NCBI GenBank assembly: GCA_024697575.1
Contig: JAILFM010000168.1
Location: forward strand, 1-32,251
Direction of reading: 5' to 3'
DNA: 32,251 bases
Origin: Clostridiales bacterium
GTDB lineage: Bacteria > Bacillota > Clostridia > Oscillospirales > Acutalibacteraceae
Below the pieces are notes generated by a model that was not told where the DNA came from, did no database searches, and saw only the letters and a list, made by a program, of their open reading frames with translations. The translations under genes and the position numbers were made by a program. Shown here piece after piece: positions 15,888 through 25,711 of this stretch; positions within the stretch are counted from its first letter, which is position 1; the number at the start of each line of letters is the position of its first letter.

Positions 15888-17876
15888 ATGGCAAAGAAGA
15901 ATAAAAGCAACGGTCAGAATGGCGAAAATCAGAAGCCGTTTGACAAACCGGTGTCTTCCGATTTTGTGCCTGATAAACAGGACAGGCAAAGCGGACAGAA
16001 AAACCGCCAGAACACAAAGGCAAGACATAAAAATAAAAACAAATTCAAAGGCAAAACACAGACACAAATCGATGATCTTCGCTTACAGCAGCCGATTCCT
16101 CAACCTTTTTTACAGGCGGATGAAGAACCGATGACGAAACAAAGCGGCAAAAAATCTTTCAGGCGCTATTCAAAGCCCCGTAACGGTTCAGCAAAAAAAC
16201 ACAGCAAAAAATCAAATCTTCCGCCGGTTAAGATTTCTTTTTTGGGCGGCATTAATGAAGTCGGCAAAAATATGACCCTTTACGAATACAATGACGATAT
16301 GTTTATTGTTGACTGCGGTCTTGCCTTTCCGGGCCCCGATATGCCCGGTATAGATTTGGTTATACCGGATTTCAGTTATGTCGAAAAGAATATTTCAAAA
16401 ATCAGGGGGGTAGTTATTACTCACGGGCATGAGGACCATATCGGCTCTCTCGCTTATCTTCTCAAAAAATGCAATGTGCCCGTTTATGCGACCCGTCTTA
16501 CCATCGGACTGATTGAGGGTAAATTGAAAGAGCATAGTATTCTTTCCTCCTGCAAGCTCAATACCGTAAAGCCCGGCGATGTTATAACTCTCGGCGCTTT
16601 TACGGTTGAAATGATACATGTCAATCATTCTATTCCCGATGCCATCGGTCTTGCGATAAAGACGCAAAGCGGCACCATTATCCAGACGGGAGACTTTAAA
16701 ATTGATTCAACGCCGATTGACGGGGGTCCCATCGACCTTGCGAGATTTGCAGCATTAGGCAGCGAAGGGGTGCTTGCTCTTCTTTCGGATTCAACCAATG
16801 CAGAAAGACCGGGTTATACCGAAAGCGAACGGATTGTCGGTAATTCCTTTGATGTGCTTTTCAGAAAAGCAGGCAGGAATCGTATTATCGTTGCAACCTT
16901 TGCTTCAAATATCCACAGAGTTCAGCAGATTGTCAATGTTGCTCACTCTCTCGGGCGTAAGGTTGCGCTTGTCGGCAGAAGCCTTGAAAATGTTGTGTCT
17001 GTATCGAGTGAGCTCGGTTACCTGAATGTACCCGCAAATGTTATTATCAAGCAGGAGATGATTAAGCAGTATCAACCTCACCAGCTTGTTATTATTACTA
17101 CCGGCAGTCAGGGCGAGCCGATGTCGGCTTTGACCAGAATGGCGTTTTCAGACCACAAGATGGTTGAAATTCTGCCGAATGATTATGTTATTGTTTCGGC
17201 AACGCCTATTCCCGGTAATGAAAAAACGGTCGGCAATGTAGTCAATGAGCTTATGAAGCTCGGCGCAAATGTCATCTACGAAAAGATGTATGATGTTCAT
17301 GTTTCCGGTCATGCCTGTCAAGAGGAATTAAAGCTGATAATCGGCCTTGTAAAGCCAAAATACTTTATCCCTGTTCACGGCGAGCAAAAGCATCTTCAAA
17401 AGCATGCCGGGCTTGCTGAGGCTATGGGAATTCACAAAGAGAACATATTTATTGCGGATAACGGAGTGACAGTTGAGATTACGCCCGATAAAATCAAAAA
17501 AGGCATTTCGGTGCCTGCCGGTCAGGTCTATGTTGACGGCAGCGGAGTCGGTGACGTTGGCAATGTTGTTCTTCGTGAAAGAAAACATCTGGGTGAAGAC
17601 GGGGTCATTATTGTCACGGCTGCCGTTGATTTTGAAACAAAACAGTTGGTTTCAGGTCCGGAAGTTGCGACAATGGGCTTTGTCTATGTCAAAGAATCCG
17701 AATACCTTATTGAAAGGATGTCCCGCATTGCCGAAAGAACGATTGAAAACTGTTACTATGAGAATATAAGTGAGATTAATGCACTTAAGGGCAAAATCAA
17801 GGACGCCGTGTCAAGATATGTTCACAGTGAGACAAAGCGCGATCCTATGATATTGCCGATTATTATGGAGGTTTGA
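15888..17876 (+). CDS. rnj: Ribonuclease J with basic N-terminal extension
   Basis: The 662-residue protein is a metallo-beta-lactamase/beta-CASP ribonuclease that degrades and matures RNA with endo- and 5'-exonuclease activity. The catalytic domain starts at about residue 112 with VKISFLGGINEVGKNM. The zinc motif THGHEDH is at 178-184, the second metal His lies in HVNHSIPD, GDFKID follows, and the C-terminal motif FIPVHGEQKHL is intact. Family members are usually near 555 residues. The extra ~110 residues at the N-terminus are rich in Lys, Asn, Gln and Arg, low in hydrophobics and probably disordered. They look like an RNA- or ribosome-binding tail. ATG 15888 has AGGAG at 15878-15882. It heads an operon with rplI 3 nt downstream; the rplI ribosome site lies inside its last codons. 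Confidence 0.95.
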   Translation: MAKKNKSNGQNGENQKPFDKPVSSDFVPDKQDRQSGQKNRQNTKARHKNKNKFKGKTQTQIDDLRLQQPIPQPFLQADEEPMTKQSGKKSFRRYSKPRNGSAKKHSKKSNLPPVKISFLGGINEVGKNMTLYEYNDDMFIVDCGLAFPGPDMPGIDLVIPDFSYVEKNISKIRGVVITHGHEDHIGSLAYLLKKCNVPVYATRLTIGLIEGKLKEHSILSSCKLNTVKPGDVITLGAFTVEMIHVNHSIPDAIGLAIKTQSGTIIQTGDFKIDSTPIDGGPIDLARFAALGSEGVLALLSDSTNAERPGYTESERIVGNSFDVLFRKAGRNRIIVATFASNIHRVQQIVNVAHSLGRKVALVGRSLENVVSVSSELGYLNVPANVIIKQEMIKQYQPHQLVIITTGSQGEPMSALTRMAFSDHKMVEILPNDYVIVSATPIPGNEKTVGNVVNELMKLGANVIYEKMYDVHVSGHACQEELKLIIGLVKPKYFIPVHGEQKHLQKHAGLAEAMGIHKENIFIADNGVTVEITPDKIKKGISVPAGQVYVDGSGVGDVGNVVLRERKHLGEDGVIIVTAAVDFETKQLVSGPEVATMGFVYVKESEYLIERMSRIAERTIENCYYENISEINALKGKIKDAVSRYVHSETKRDPMILPIIMEV

Positions 17877-17879
17877 AAA

Positions 17880-18320
17880 ATGAAGCTTGTTTTATTACAG
17901 GATGTAAAAGGTTTGGGCAAAAAAGGTGAACTTGTGACTGCTTCCGACGGATACGCCAGGAACTTTCTTCTGCCGAGAAAGCTTGCGGTTGAAGCCGATT
18001 CTCAGGCTATGAGCGAACTTAAAAACCGTGAGAATGCCGTAAAGCATAAGCTTGAAACAGAGCTTGCCGCCGCAAAAGAAACTGCCGCTTTACTTGAAGG
18101 TAAGACCGTAAAGATAAGCGCAAAAGCGGGTTCAGCAGGAAAACTTTTCGGATCCGTCACCGCAAAGGATGTTGCACAGGCAATCAATACCGAATTCGGC
18201 ACATCTCTTGATAAAAAGAAAATTGTCGTTGACGATATCAAGTCTTTCGGCACTTATCCCGTTGAAATTAAAGTCTATAACGGCGTTTCGGCGTCAATGT
18301 ATGTCGCAGTCAACGAATAA
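17880..18320 (+). CDS. rplI: 50S ribosomal protein L9 (bL9)
   Basis: The 146-residue protein is a standard-length bL9. The N-terminal rRNA-binding domain reads [16 protein letters not shown] and contains the signature [15 protein letters not shown] central charged helix (about 45-75) leads to a C-terminal domain with GKLFGSVT. bL9 binds 23S rRNA near the L1 stalk base and helps keep the reading frame. Its ribosome site, GGAGG, lies in the 3' end of the RNase J gene, and the gap to that gene is 3 nt, so the two are translationally close. The order rnj-rplI-dnaB is common in Clostridia. Confidence 0.98.
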   Translation: MKLVLLQDVKGLGKKGELVTASDGYARNFLLPRKLAVEADSQAMSELKNRENAVKHKLETELAAAKETAALLEGKTVKISAKAGSAGKLFGSVTAKDVAQAINTEFGTSLDKKKIVVDDIKSFGTYPVEIKVYNGVSASMYVAVNE

Positions 18321-18387
18321 AAATATATTCATTCAGGGTGTACGCTTTGATTGTACTTAATCATCCTGACAATATCCGGAGTGCAAA

Positions 18388-19773
18388 ATGGCTGACAGTA
18401 ATTTTATTTCACTTGACAACATTAATATGCCATACAGTCTTGACGCCGAGCAGAGTGTTTTAGGCTGTATTCTTGCCGACCCGTCAACCCTTTCAACCGC
18501 CTCGCTTTATGTTACGCCGGATTCTTTTTTCATTCCTCAGCATAAGGCTGTTTTTTCGGCAATGCTTTCAAGCGATGCAATGGGCAATAAAATCGACGCC
18601 CTTGTTATTCTGGATATGCTTGTTCAGCAGGGTGTTTATGACAGAGACGCCGGGCGCAGGTATCTTTTTGAACTTGCTCAGATGGTGCCCTCAACATCAA
18701 ATGTTGAGATGTATGCGAAGATAGTGCGCGAGCATTATTACAAGCGGACCCTTATTGAAGTTTCGACAGGCACTATCGAAAATGTAATGTCTAATGACAG
18801 CACCGCCGATGAACTGCTTAATGATGCCGAACAAAAGATTTATGATATAAGAAAGGGCAAGACATCCGATGCTCCGTCAAAGCTTGGCGATATTATTGTC
18901 AATGATGTTTTTGACAGCCTGAGAAAGCTGACAAGCGAAGACGCCGAGTTGTATAAAGGCTATTCAACGGGATTTTCCGACCTTGATAATGTTTTGACAG
19001 GTCTTAATAAATCTGATTTGATTATTGTCGGCGCAAGACCTGGTATGGGAAAAACAAGCTTTGCGTTAAATGTTGCCCGCAATGTTTCTCTTTTGAGCGG
19101 ACGTAAGGTTCTGTTCTTTTCTCTTGAAATGAGCAAAGAACAGCTTGCTTCCAGGGTTCTCGGTACAGAAGCGAGAGTTTCCAGCTCAAAAATGCGTTCC
19201 GGGCAGATAAATACAGAGGAGTGGAAACGGCTTGGAACGGCGGCGGGGGCTCTTTCAAAATGCGAACTTTATTTTGACGATTCCTCAAATATTACCGTCC
19301 CCGAAATGAAGGCAAAGGTGCGAAAACTCGGCGGTGTTGATTGCGTTATGGTCGATTATCTCGGCCTTGTCAAAGGCGTAGGTAAAAGCGAAAACCGCGT
19401 TAATGAAGTCAGTGAAATAACCCGCAGCCTTAAAATGATGGCAAAAGATCTTAAAATACCGGTCCTTGTGGCGTGTCAGCTTTCAAGAGGCACAGAGGCA
19501 AGGGGAAAAAGCCACAAACCTCAGCTTGCCGACCTTCGTGAATCGGGTTCTATTGAGCAGGATGCCGATATTGTCCTTATGCTCTATCGTTCGGATTATT
19601 ACAGCGGTGAAAAAGAGCCGGATGATGATGAAGAGCAAAAACAGGATGAAATAAACAGGGTTTCCGTTATTGTTACCAAAAACAGGCACGGTTCTTTGGG
19701 AGAGGTTGAATTTGCATGGGATGGGGAACACACCCTGTTCCTTCAGATAGAAAAATATCATAATGAAGCGTGA
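18388..19773 (+). CDS. dnaB: Replicative DNA helicase DnaB
   Basis: The 461-residue protein is the hexameric replication-fork helicase. The N-terminal primase-interacting domain starts with MPYSLDAEQSVLG and ends near residue 115. After a linker, the RecA-like domain carries Walker A GARPGMGKT (215-223), SLEMSKEQL, the Walker B region DCVMVDYLGL, and LADLRESGSIEQDAD with the conserved Arg finger region. An acidic patch (PDDDEEQKQDE) before VTKNRHG is slightly long but normal for Firmicutes. ATG 18388 follows a CCGGAG ribosome site. It lies 67 nt after rplI, with a modest hairpin in the gap, and its last codons overlap the tilS start. Confidence 0.98.
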   Translation: MADSNFISLDNINMPYSLDAEQSVLGCILADPSTLSTASLYVTPDSFFIPQHKAVFSAMLSSDAMGNKIDALVILDMLVQQGVYDRDAGRRYLFELAQMVPSTSNVEMYAKIVREHYYKRTLIEVSTGTIENVMSNDSTADELLNDAEQKIYDIRKGKTSDAPSKLGDIIVNDVFDSLRKLTSEDAELYKGYSTGFSDLDNVLTGLNKSDLIIVGARPGMGKTSFALNVARNVSLLSGRKVLFFSLEMSKEQLASRVLGTEARVSSSKMRSGQINTEEWKRLGTAAGALSKCELYFDDSSNITVPEMKAKVRKLGGVDCVMVDYLGLVKGVGKSENRVNEVSEITRSLKMMAKDLKIPVLVACQLSRGTEARGKSHKPQLADLRESGSIEQDADIVLMLYRSDYYSGEKEPDDDEEQKQDEINRVSVIVTKNRHGSLGEVEFAWDGEHTLFLQIEKYHNEA

Positions 19774-21112
19774 AGTTCTTGCAACGATACGAAAGTATAA
19801 TATGATTTCCCCCGGCGATACCGTTGTTGTCGGTCTTTCCGGCGGCAGCGATTCCATGGCTCTGATTACTGTTTTGATCGAGATCAGAAATGACCTTGAT
19901 TTTGATTTAAAAGCAGCTCATGTGAATCATTGCCTAAGGGGAAAAGACGCCGACAGCGATGAAAAATTCGTTACCGCCTGGTGTAAGTCCAAAGGAATTG
20001 ATATTTCAGTCTTGAAAGCGGATGTTTCAGCAATAGCGAAAGAAATGTCCTGCGGGCTTGAAGAAGCCGGCAGAAAGGTGAGATATGACTTTTTCGGGTC
20101 ATTCGGACCTGATGTCAGAATTGCCACTGCGCATAACCTCAGCGACAGATGCGAAACAATGCTTTTTAATATTGCCCGCGGTTCATCACTCAAAGGGCTT
20201 GGCTCAATTCCTCCCGTAAGAGGCAACATCATAAGACCGCTTATCAACTGTTCAAAAGGAGATATTCTGGCTTTCTGCGCCGAAAACAATGTGCCTTTCG
20301 TTACCGATAAAACAAATTTTGACACAGATTACACCAGAAACAGAATAAGGCTGAATATTATCCCGGAGCTTAAGATAGTTAACAGCGCTTTTGAAAAAAA
20401 TGCCCGGGGATGTCTTGAAGATATTCTGTCCGATGAAGCTTATTTGTCGGATACGGCAAAATCAAAGCTTAACGAAAGCACTATTGAAAACGGTTATGAT
20501 ATAAAAAAACTTGTAAATTTGCCTATGCCGATTAAACGCAGGTGCGTTGAAGCCGCAGTTTCGGAAAAAACAGGAGAAAAAGCAAACCGTAAAATCCTTT
20601 TTGATTTGATAGATGCGATTGATTCATATTCTTCTCAGGGCGGAAGACTTATTCAGCTTTCAAATTCAAGGTTTGCAAGAACCAGAGCCGGTATTCTTGA
20701 GTTTCTGCAATATATCTGTGACTCAGAAGCTGATGATATTTGTAAAGCTTCTGACAGTGAATGTGATTTTGAACTGATAAAACCGGAAATCGGCTGTGTT
20801 AAAAAAAATGAAACAAATAATTTACAATTTACATCTGTAACATATTTTTGTGACAGTGATAAAATAAAAGGCAATCCGGTTATCAGAAACATTCAGCCCG
20901 GTGACTGCATTAAGATAGCCGGCAGGGGTGTCACAAAGCAGGTAAGGCGTCTGTTTAATGAGATGGGAGTCGCTCCTGAAGAGAGAAAAAAAAGGTATAT
21001 TATCGCCGATGACTTGGGTCCTATTATTGTTCAGGGCTGCGGAGTTGCCGAAAGAGTCAAGGCGGATAAAACAACTTTTACCTATTTCACCGTTAAAGAA
21101 TTGAGAGGTTAA
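19763..21112 (+). CDS. tilS: tRNA(Ile)-lysidine synthetase
   Basis: The 449-residue protein is an N-type ATP pyrophosphatase that adds lysine to C34 of the CAU-anticodon tRNA-Ile, so that it reads AUA. The PP-loop SGGSDSM is at 26-32, and HVNHCLRGKDADSDE follows at about 53-67. A TilS substrate-binding middle domain and a C-terminal TilS_C domain (from about 370, with NIQPGDCIKIAGRG and KYFxNxxV-type elements) are present. The start at ATG 19763 overlaps dnaB by 11 nt and has only a weak ribosome site, suggesting translational coupling. The tilS-hpt-ftsH order is well known in Firmicutes. Confidence 0.96.
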   Translation: MKREVLATIRKYNMISPGDTVVVGLSGGSDSMALITVLIEIRNDLDFDLKAAHVNHCLRGKDADSDEKFVTAWCKSKGIDISVLKADVSAIAKEMSCGLEEAGRKVRYDFFGSFGPDVRIATAHNLSDRCETMLFNIARGSSLKGLGSIPPVRGNIIRPLINCSKGDILAFCAENNVPFVTDKTNFDTDYTRNRIRLNIIPELKIVNSAFEKNARGCLEDILSDEAYLSDTAKSKLNESTIENGYDIKKLVNLPMPIKRRCVEAAVSEKTGEKANRKILFDLIDAIDSYSSQGGRLIQLSNSRFARTRAGILEFLQYICDSEADDICKASDSECDFELIKPEIGCVKKNETNNLQFTSVTYFCDSDKIKGNPVIRNIQPGDCIKIAGRGVTKQVRRLFNEMGVAPEERKKRYIIADDLGPIIVQGCGVAERVKADKTTFTYFTVKELRG

Positions 21113-21116
21113 GGCA

Positions 21117-21662
21117 TTGATAAGTAACGACATTAAAAGAGTTTTTTACAGTGAAGAAACTCTGCATTCCATTGTTGCCGATATGGGCAGAAAAATCAGC
21201 GAGGATTATAAAGATAAAAACCTTCTGCTTGTCAGCATTCTCAAAGGCAGCGTTGTTTTTATGGCGGATTTAATGCGCGAAATTACGGTGCCGTGCAAAA
21301 TCGATTTTATGTGTGTCTCGAGTTACGAAGACGGCACAAAATCCGGAGGCGTAGTTAAAATCGTTAAAGATCTTGATATAAAACTTGAGGGCTATGATGT
21401 TCTTATCGTAGAAGATATTCTGGATTCCGGAAGAACTCTGAATTATATCCGGAGTATTCTTTTGGGAAGAAACCCGAGAAGTATTCGTATAGCCGCCCTT
21501 CTCGATAAACCCGAGAGGCGTGAGCCCGGTATAGACCTTTATGCCGATTATTCGGGAGCTCAGGTGCCGGATGCATTTGTTGTCGGTTACGGTCTTGACT
21601 ACGCTCAAAAATACAGAAATCTGCCGTTTATCGGAGTTCTTAAAGAAGACATATACAAATAA
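21117..21662 (+). CDS. hpt: Hypoxanthine phosphoribosyltransferase
   Basis: The 181-residue enzyme salvages hypoxanthine and guanine using PRPP. It shows LLVSILKGSVVFMADL (substrate and pyrophosphate loop, about 37-52), a flexible SSYEDGTKSGG loop, and the PRPP motif VLIVEDILDSGRTL (95-108). The FVVGYGLDYAQKYRNLP segment near the end is typical of the family. The start is TTG 21117, 4 nt after the tilS stop, with GAGAGG at 21103-21108 about 8 nt upstream. It stands in the conserved tilS-hpt-ftsH arrangement, in which HprT is reported to interact with FtsH or TilS in some Firmicutes. Confidence 0.97.
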   Translation: MISNDIKRVFYSEETLHSIVADMGRKISEDYKDKNLLLVSILKGSVVFMADLMREITVPCKIDFMCVSSYEDGTKSGGVVKIVKDLDIKLEGYDVLIVEDILDSGRTLNYIRSILLGRNPRSIRIAALLDKPERREPGIDLYADYSGAQVPDAFVVGYGLDYAQKYRNLPFIGVLKEDIYK

Positions 21663-21676
21663 AGGAAGTGAATTGA

Positions 21677-23620
21677 TTGGATACTAAAAAGCCGGAGTTA
21701 CCGAAAAGAAAAATAGGCACGGCGCTTATTTATATTCTTATTCCGCTGATGATTATTCTCGGCATGACATATTATGTCAATTCAAAATCATCCGATGAAA
21801 TCTCATATTATGAGCTTGTTTCCTACTTTAACAAAGGCAAGGTAACGGAGTATAAGCTTAACCTTGCAAACGGCGCTCTTGAATACAAGCTTAAGGATGA
21901 CAAAAGTGTTCATAAATACTCCGTGCCGTCCGTTTCTCTTTTTATTGAAGATGTTCATGAAGATGTAATGAAATATAACGACGAAAACCCTGACAGTCAG
22001 ATAAAGGCCGAGTATATTTCGGGCTCAGGCGGCAGCTGGGTTATGAGTGTTTTACCTACCGTTATTCTTGTTGCTGCCATGGGGCTGATGACTTTGTTCC
22101 TAATCAGAAAGATGGGCGATACCATCGGAAGCGAAAACAACAGGACATTCAGCTTCGGCAAGGCAAAGTATAAAGTCAACCAGGATGAAAAACGAAAGAC
22201 CACTTTTGAAGATGTTGCCGGCGCGGATGAAGAAAAAGCGGAACTTGAAGAGATTGTTCAGTTTCTTAAAGCGCCGCAAAAGTTTACCGAGCTTGGTGCC
22301 AGAATACCTAAGGGCGTTTTGCTTGTCGGCCCTCCGGGTACGGGTAAGACTCTGCTTGCAAGAGCTGTTGCCGGAGAGGCTGAAGTTCCGTTCTTTTCAA
22401 TTTCCGGCTCGGATTTTGTTGAGATGTATGTCGGTGTCGGTGCGTCAAGAGTAAGAGATTTGTTTGAACAGGCAAAAAAGCACGCTCCGTCAATTATTTT
22501 TATCGATGAAATTGATGCTGTCGGCAGGCACAGAGGCGCCGGTATGGGCGGCGGTCATGATGAAAAGGAACAGACTTTAAATCAGTTGCTTGTTGAAATG
22601 GACGGCTTCGGCACAAATAACGGTGTTATCGTTATTGCGGCAACCAACCGCCCCGATATTCTTGACCCCGCGCTTTTAAGACCCGGGCGTTTTGATCGCC
22701 AGATTACCGTTAACTATCCCGACCAAAGCGGCAGAGTTGCAATTCTGAAGGTTCACGCAAGGGGCAAGCCTATAGGTCCTGATGTCGATCTTGAAAGCAT
22801 TGCTCACGCGACGGTTGGTTTTACGGGTGCGGACCTTGAAAACCTGCTTAACGAGGCGGCTCTTCTTGCTGCGAGGAGCGGTAAAAAAGCTCTTACCATG
22901 GCGGAAATTGATGAAGCGGCGCTGAAGGTTGAAGTCGGCAGTGAAAAAAAGTCGCATAAAATGAGTGAAAAGGAAAAGAAACTTACCGCATACCACGAAG
23001 CGGGTCATGCTGTGAGCGCATATTATCTTGAAAATGAGGACCCTGTCCATCAGATTTCAATTATTCCCAGAGGTCTTGCAGGCGGCTACACGCTCTATAG
23101 ACCCGAGGAGGATAAATCCTATAATTCAAAGAACAAGATGCTCGACACCATTGTTTCGCTCATGGGCGGCAGAGTTGCTGAAAGCCTTGTTATAGGTGAT
23201 ATCAGTACAGGCGCGTCAAACGACCTTCAGCGTGCGTCTCAGATTGCCCGCGAAATGGTTACAAAATACGGTATGAGCGATAAACTCGGTCCAATCGTTT
23301 TCGGCGACCAGAATGACGAGGTATTCCTCGGCAAGGATTACAGCCATGTCAGAAATTACAGCGAAAATGTTGCGGCGCTGATTGACCAAGAGGTTGAAAA
23401 GATTGTCAAGGACGCCTATTCAAAAACACAGAGTATTCTCAAAGAACATATGGATAAGCTTGAAACGGTTGCCCAAACTCTTATCCAAAAGGAAAAAATC
23501 GAGGGCGCTGAGTTTTATTCGATAATGAAAGGTGACACTTCGCAGCAGATACCGGATGGCGAAACCGGCGAAAATTCACCTGAAACCGGTGAAGTTACAT
23601 TTTCCGCTGATTTGATTTGA
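21677..23620 (+). CDS. ftsH: ATP-dependent zinc metalloprotease FtsH
   Basis: The 647-residue membrane protease degrades misassembled membrane proteins and short-lived regulators. Two transmembrane helices (about 15-33 and 121-143) bracket a short extracytoplasmic domain. The AAA module has Walker A GPPGTGKT (218-225), Walker B IIFIDEID (273-280) and the second region of homology from ATNRPDILD (322-330) on to RPGRFDR. The zinc motif HEAGH is at 440-444, with the third ligand in the [11 protein letters not shown] segment. The start is TTG 21677 with AAGGAAG upstream. The C-terminal tail (about 615-647) is acidic and low-complexity, as is common. It lies 14 nt after hpt. Confidence 0.98.
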   Translation: MDTKKPELPKRKIGTALIYILIPLMIILGMTYYVNSKSSDEISYYELVSYFNKGKVTEYKLNLANGALEYKLKDDKSVHKYSVPSVSLFIEDVHEDVMKYNDENPDSQIKAEYISGSGGSWVMSVLPTVILVAAMGLMTLFLIRKMGDTIGSENNRTFSFGKAKYKVNQDEKRKTTFEDVAGADEEKAELEEIVQFLKAPQKFTELGARIPKGVLLVGPPGTGKTLLARAVAGEAEVPFFSISGSDFVEMYVGVGASRVRDLFEQAKKHAPSIIFIDEIDAVGRHRGAGMGGGHDEKEQTLNQLLVEMDGFGTNNGVIVIAATNRPDILDPALLRPGRFDRQITVNYPDQSGRVAILKVHARGKPIGPDVDLESIAHATVGFTGADLENLLNEAALLAARSGKKALTMAEIDEAALKVEVGSEKKSHKMSEKEKKLTAYHEAGHAVSAYYLENEDPVHQISIIPRGLAGGYTLYRPEEDKSYNSKNKMLDTIVSLMGGRVAESLVIGDISTGASNDLQRASQIAREMVTKYGMSDKLGPIVFGDQNDEVFLGKDYSHVRNYSENVAALIDQEVEKIVKDAYSKTQSILKEHMDKLETVAQTLIQKEKIEGAEFYSIMKGDTSQQIPDGETGENSPETGEVTFSADLI

Positions 23621-23642
23621 ACTTGAAGTGGTAATAAAGGAC

Positions 23643-23680
23643 AGAAAAGGCGGTTAATCTGCCTTTTCCGCCCTTTTGTT
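23643..23680 (+). terminator. Weak terminator or attenuator between ftsH and the topoisomerase genes
   Basis: GAAAAGGC (23644-23651) pairs with GCCTTTTC (23661-23668) across a 9-nt loop. The same left arm can instead pair with CCGCCCTTTT (23668-23677), which is followed by TTTTGTT. The two hairpins exclude each other. The T-run is short, so full termination is doubtful; partial termination or an RNA switch is possible. Confidence 0.4.
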
Positions 23681-23708
23681 CGTTATCAACCGATTTTATG
23701 AGGTGAAT

Positions 23709-25697
23709 ATGGCAAAAAAGAAAGAATACAACAGTGAGAGTATTGTTGCTCTGAAGGATGAGGACAGAGTCAGAAAAAAGCCTGCCGTTATTTTCGGCTC
23801 GGACGGTATTGAAGGATGTGAGCACGCTGTTTTTGAAATTGTTTCAAATTCTGTTGACGAGGCGCGTGAAGGCTTCGGCAACAAGATAATTGTTACCAGG
23901 TTTAAGGACCGATCTGTTGAGGTTCAGGATTTCGGCAGGGGAATACCTGTTGATTATAACAATAATGAAAAAAGGTACAACTGGGAGCTTGTTTTCTGCG
24001 AGCTTTACGCCAGCGGCAAATACGAAAACGGCGCTCAAGGTAATTATGAGTTTTCTTTGGGAACGAACGGTCTTGGCCTTTGCGCCACACAGTACGCTTC
24101 CGAGTATATGCAGGCAGAAATTCATACCGGCGGTTTCAGATATCTTTTGAATTTCGAAAAGGGCAAACCCGTCGGCGAAATGATAAAAGAGGAATACAAA
24201 AAAAAGGACACCGGTACAAGAATTAAATGGAAGCCCGACCTTGAAGTATTCACAGACATTGGTGTTACGGATGAATACTTCAAAAATATGATGAAGCACC
24301 AGTCGGTTGTCAACAGCGGAATACATTTTATTTATAAGAACGAGACTGCCGGCGGTTTTGAAACGAGTGAATTCTATTACGAAAAAGGCATAGAAGACTA
24401 TCTGAAGGAAAGGGTCGGCGATGATACAATATCTTCCTGCCTTTTGTGGAAAAATGAAACAGAGTGCCGTGACAGGGATGACCTTGATCTTTACAGGTTA
24501 AAGATGAATATTGCTCTCACTTTTTCAAATAAAGTGCAGTTTAAGGAATTCTATCATAATTCAAGCTTTCTTGAAAACGGCGGTTCACCCGAAAAGGCAA
24601 CAAAAGCCGCTTTTGTCTCACAGATAGACTCTTATCTGAAGGAAAAGGGTAAATATCAAAAAAGCGATCCGAAAGTTTCATTCCAGGATATTGAGGATTG
24701 CCTTGCGATTGTTATTTCATCTTTTTCAACACGGACATCTTATGAAAACCAGACGAAGAAATCTATTAACAATAAGGGTATTCAGGATGCGATGACCGCA
24801 TTTTTGAAAAACCAGCTTTACATTTATTTTATTGAAAATCCGGTTGATGCCGAAAAAATCGCCAATCAGGTTCTTATCAATCTGAGGTCAAGAGTCAAGG
24901 CGGAAAAAACGCGTTTGGGCATAAAGGAGTCTCTGACCGCGAGCGTTAACAGCCTGACAAACAGGGTTCAGAAGTTTGTTGACTGCCGCAGTAAAGATGT
25001 GTCCGTTCGAGAGCTGTTTATTGTGGAGGGCGATTCGGCTAAGGGCGCATGTGTTCAGGCGCGCAATTCCGAATTTCAGGCGGTTATGCCCATACGCGGT
25101 AAAATCCTTAACTGCCTTAAGGTTGATTATGACCGCATATTCAAAAGCGATATTATCACCGACCTTGTCAAGGTTATCGGCTGCGGAATCGAAGTGAAAA
25201 ACATTTCAAAAGCCGGCAAGGATATGATTTCTTTTAACCTTGACCTGCTTCGCTGGAATAAGATTATTATCTGCACCGACGCTGATGTTGACGGCTTTCA
25301 GATAAGAACGCTTGTTTTGACCATGATTTACCGTCTTATGCCGACTTTGATAAGAGAAGGTAAGGTTTTTATCGCTGAATCTCCGCTGTATGAAATAACA
25401 TATAACGATGAAACATGGTTTTGCTACAGTGAAAAGGAGAAAACTCAGGTTGTTGAACGCCATCAGGGAAAAAAGTACACTATCCAGCGTTCAAAAGGTT
25501 TGGGTGAAAACGACCCGGATATGATGTCGCTTACTACCATGAACCCATCCACAAGGCGGCTTATAAAGGTTACGCCGACTGACGCCGAAGCGACCGCATG
25601 CTGTTTTGAACTTCTTTTGGGCGATAACCTCGCCGGTCGAAAAGAACATATTTCTCAAAAAGGTCACATGTACATTGACCTTACCGATTTGTCTTGA
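23709..25697 (+). CDS. parE: Type IIA topoisomerase ATPase subunit, divergent ParE/GyrB-like
   Basis: The 662-residue protein has the GHKL ATPase, transducer and TOPRIM layout of GyrB/ParE. The Bergerat fold has EIVSN (E43, N47), DFGRGIP (74-80) and GTNGLG (118-123); the QTK lysine loop is at 348-350. TOPRIM has EGDSA (440-444) and DADVD (524-528). Several near-invariant motifs are changed: RPGMYIGS reads KKPAVIFGS, GLHGVG is GTNGLG, and PLRGKILN is MPIRGKILN. It therefore belongs to a divergent lineage, not to canonical gyrase. ATG 23709 follows GAGGTG; the upstream in-frame TTG 23676 has no ribosome site. The paired ParC-like subunit follows directly, and together they should cleave and pass DNA duplexes. 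The ParE name is by partner and domain content only. Confidence 0.85.
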   Translation: MAKKKEYNSESIVALKDEDRVRKKPAVIFGSDGIEGCEHAVFEIVSNSVDEAREGFGNKIIVTRFKDRSVEVQDFGRGIPVDYNNNEKRYNWELVFCELYASGKYENGAQGNYEFSLGTNGLGLCATQYASEYMQAEIHTGGFRYLLNFEKGKPVGEMIKEEYKKKDTGTRIKWKPDLEVFTDIGVTDEYFKNMMKHQSVVNSGIHFIYKNETAGGFETSEFYYEKGIEDYLKERVGDDTISSCLLWKNETECRDRDDLDLYRLKMNIALTFSNKVQFKEFYHNSSFLENGGSPEKATKAAFVSQIDSYLKEKGKYQKSDPKVSFQDIEDCLAIVISSFSTRTSYENQTKKSINNKGIQDAMTAFLKNQLYIYFIENPVDAEKIANQVLINLRSRVKAEKTRLGIKESLTASVNSLTNRVQKFVDCRSKDVSVRELFIVEGDSAKGACVQARNSEFQAVMPIRGKILNCLKVDYDRIFKSDIITDLVKVIGCGIEVKNISKAGKDMISFNLDLLRWNKIIICTDADVDGFQIRTLVLTMIYRLMPTLIREGKVFIAESPLYEITYNDETWFCYSEKEKTQVVERHQGKKYTIQRSKGLGENDPDMMSLTTMNPSTRRLIKVTPTDAEATACCFELLLGDNLAGRKEHISQKGHMYIDLTDLS

Positions 25698-25711
25698 TGC
25701 GGGGTGATAAT

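Noticed and set aside
15718-16134. Plus-strand frame of 138 codons reaching into the RNase J gene
   Set aside because: It crosses two divergent promoters and the RNase J ribosome site, is basic and low-complexity, and overlaps the true RNase J start in another frame.
23676-23708. TTG 23676 as start of the ParE-like protein
   Set aside because: There is no ribosome site and the added residues overlap the hairpin region; ATG 23709 has GAGGTG and a normal N-terminus.
25694-25711. TTG 25694 or ATG 25697 as start of the ParC-like protein
   Set aside because: Neither has an upstream ribosome site, whereas ATG 25712 follows GGGGTGA.
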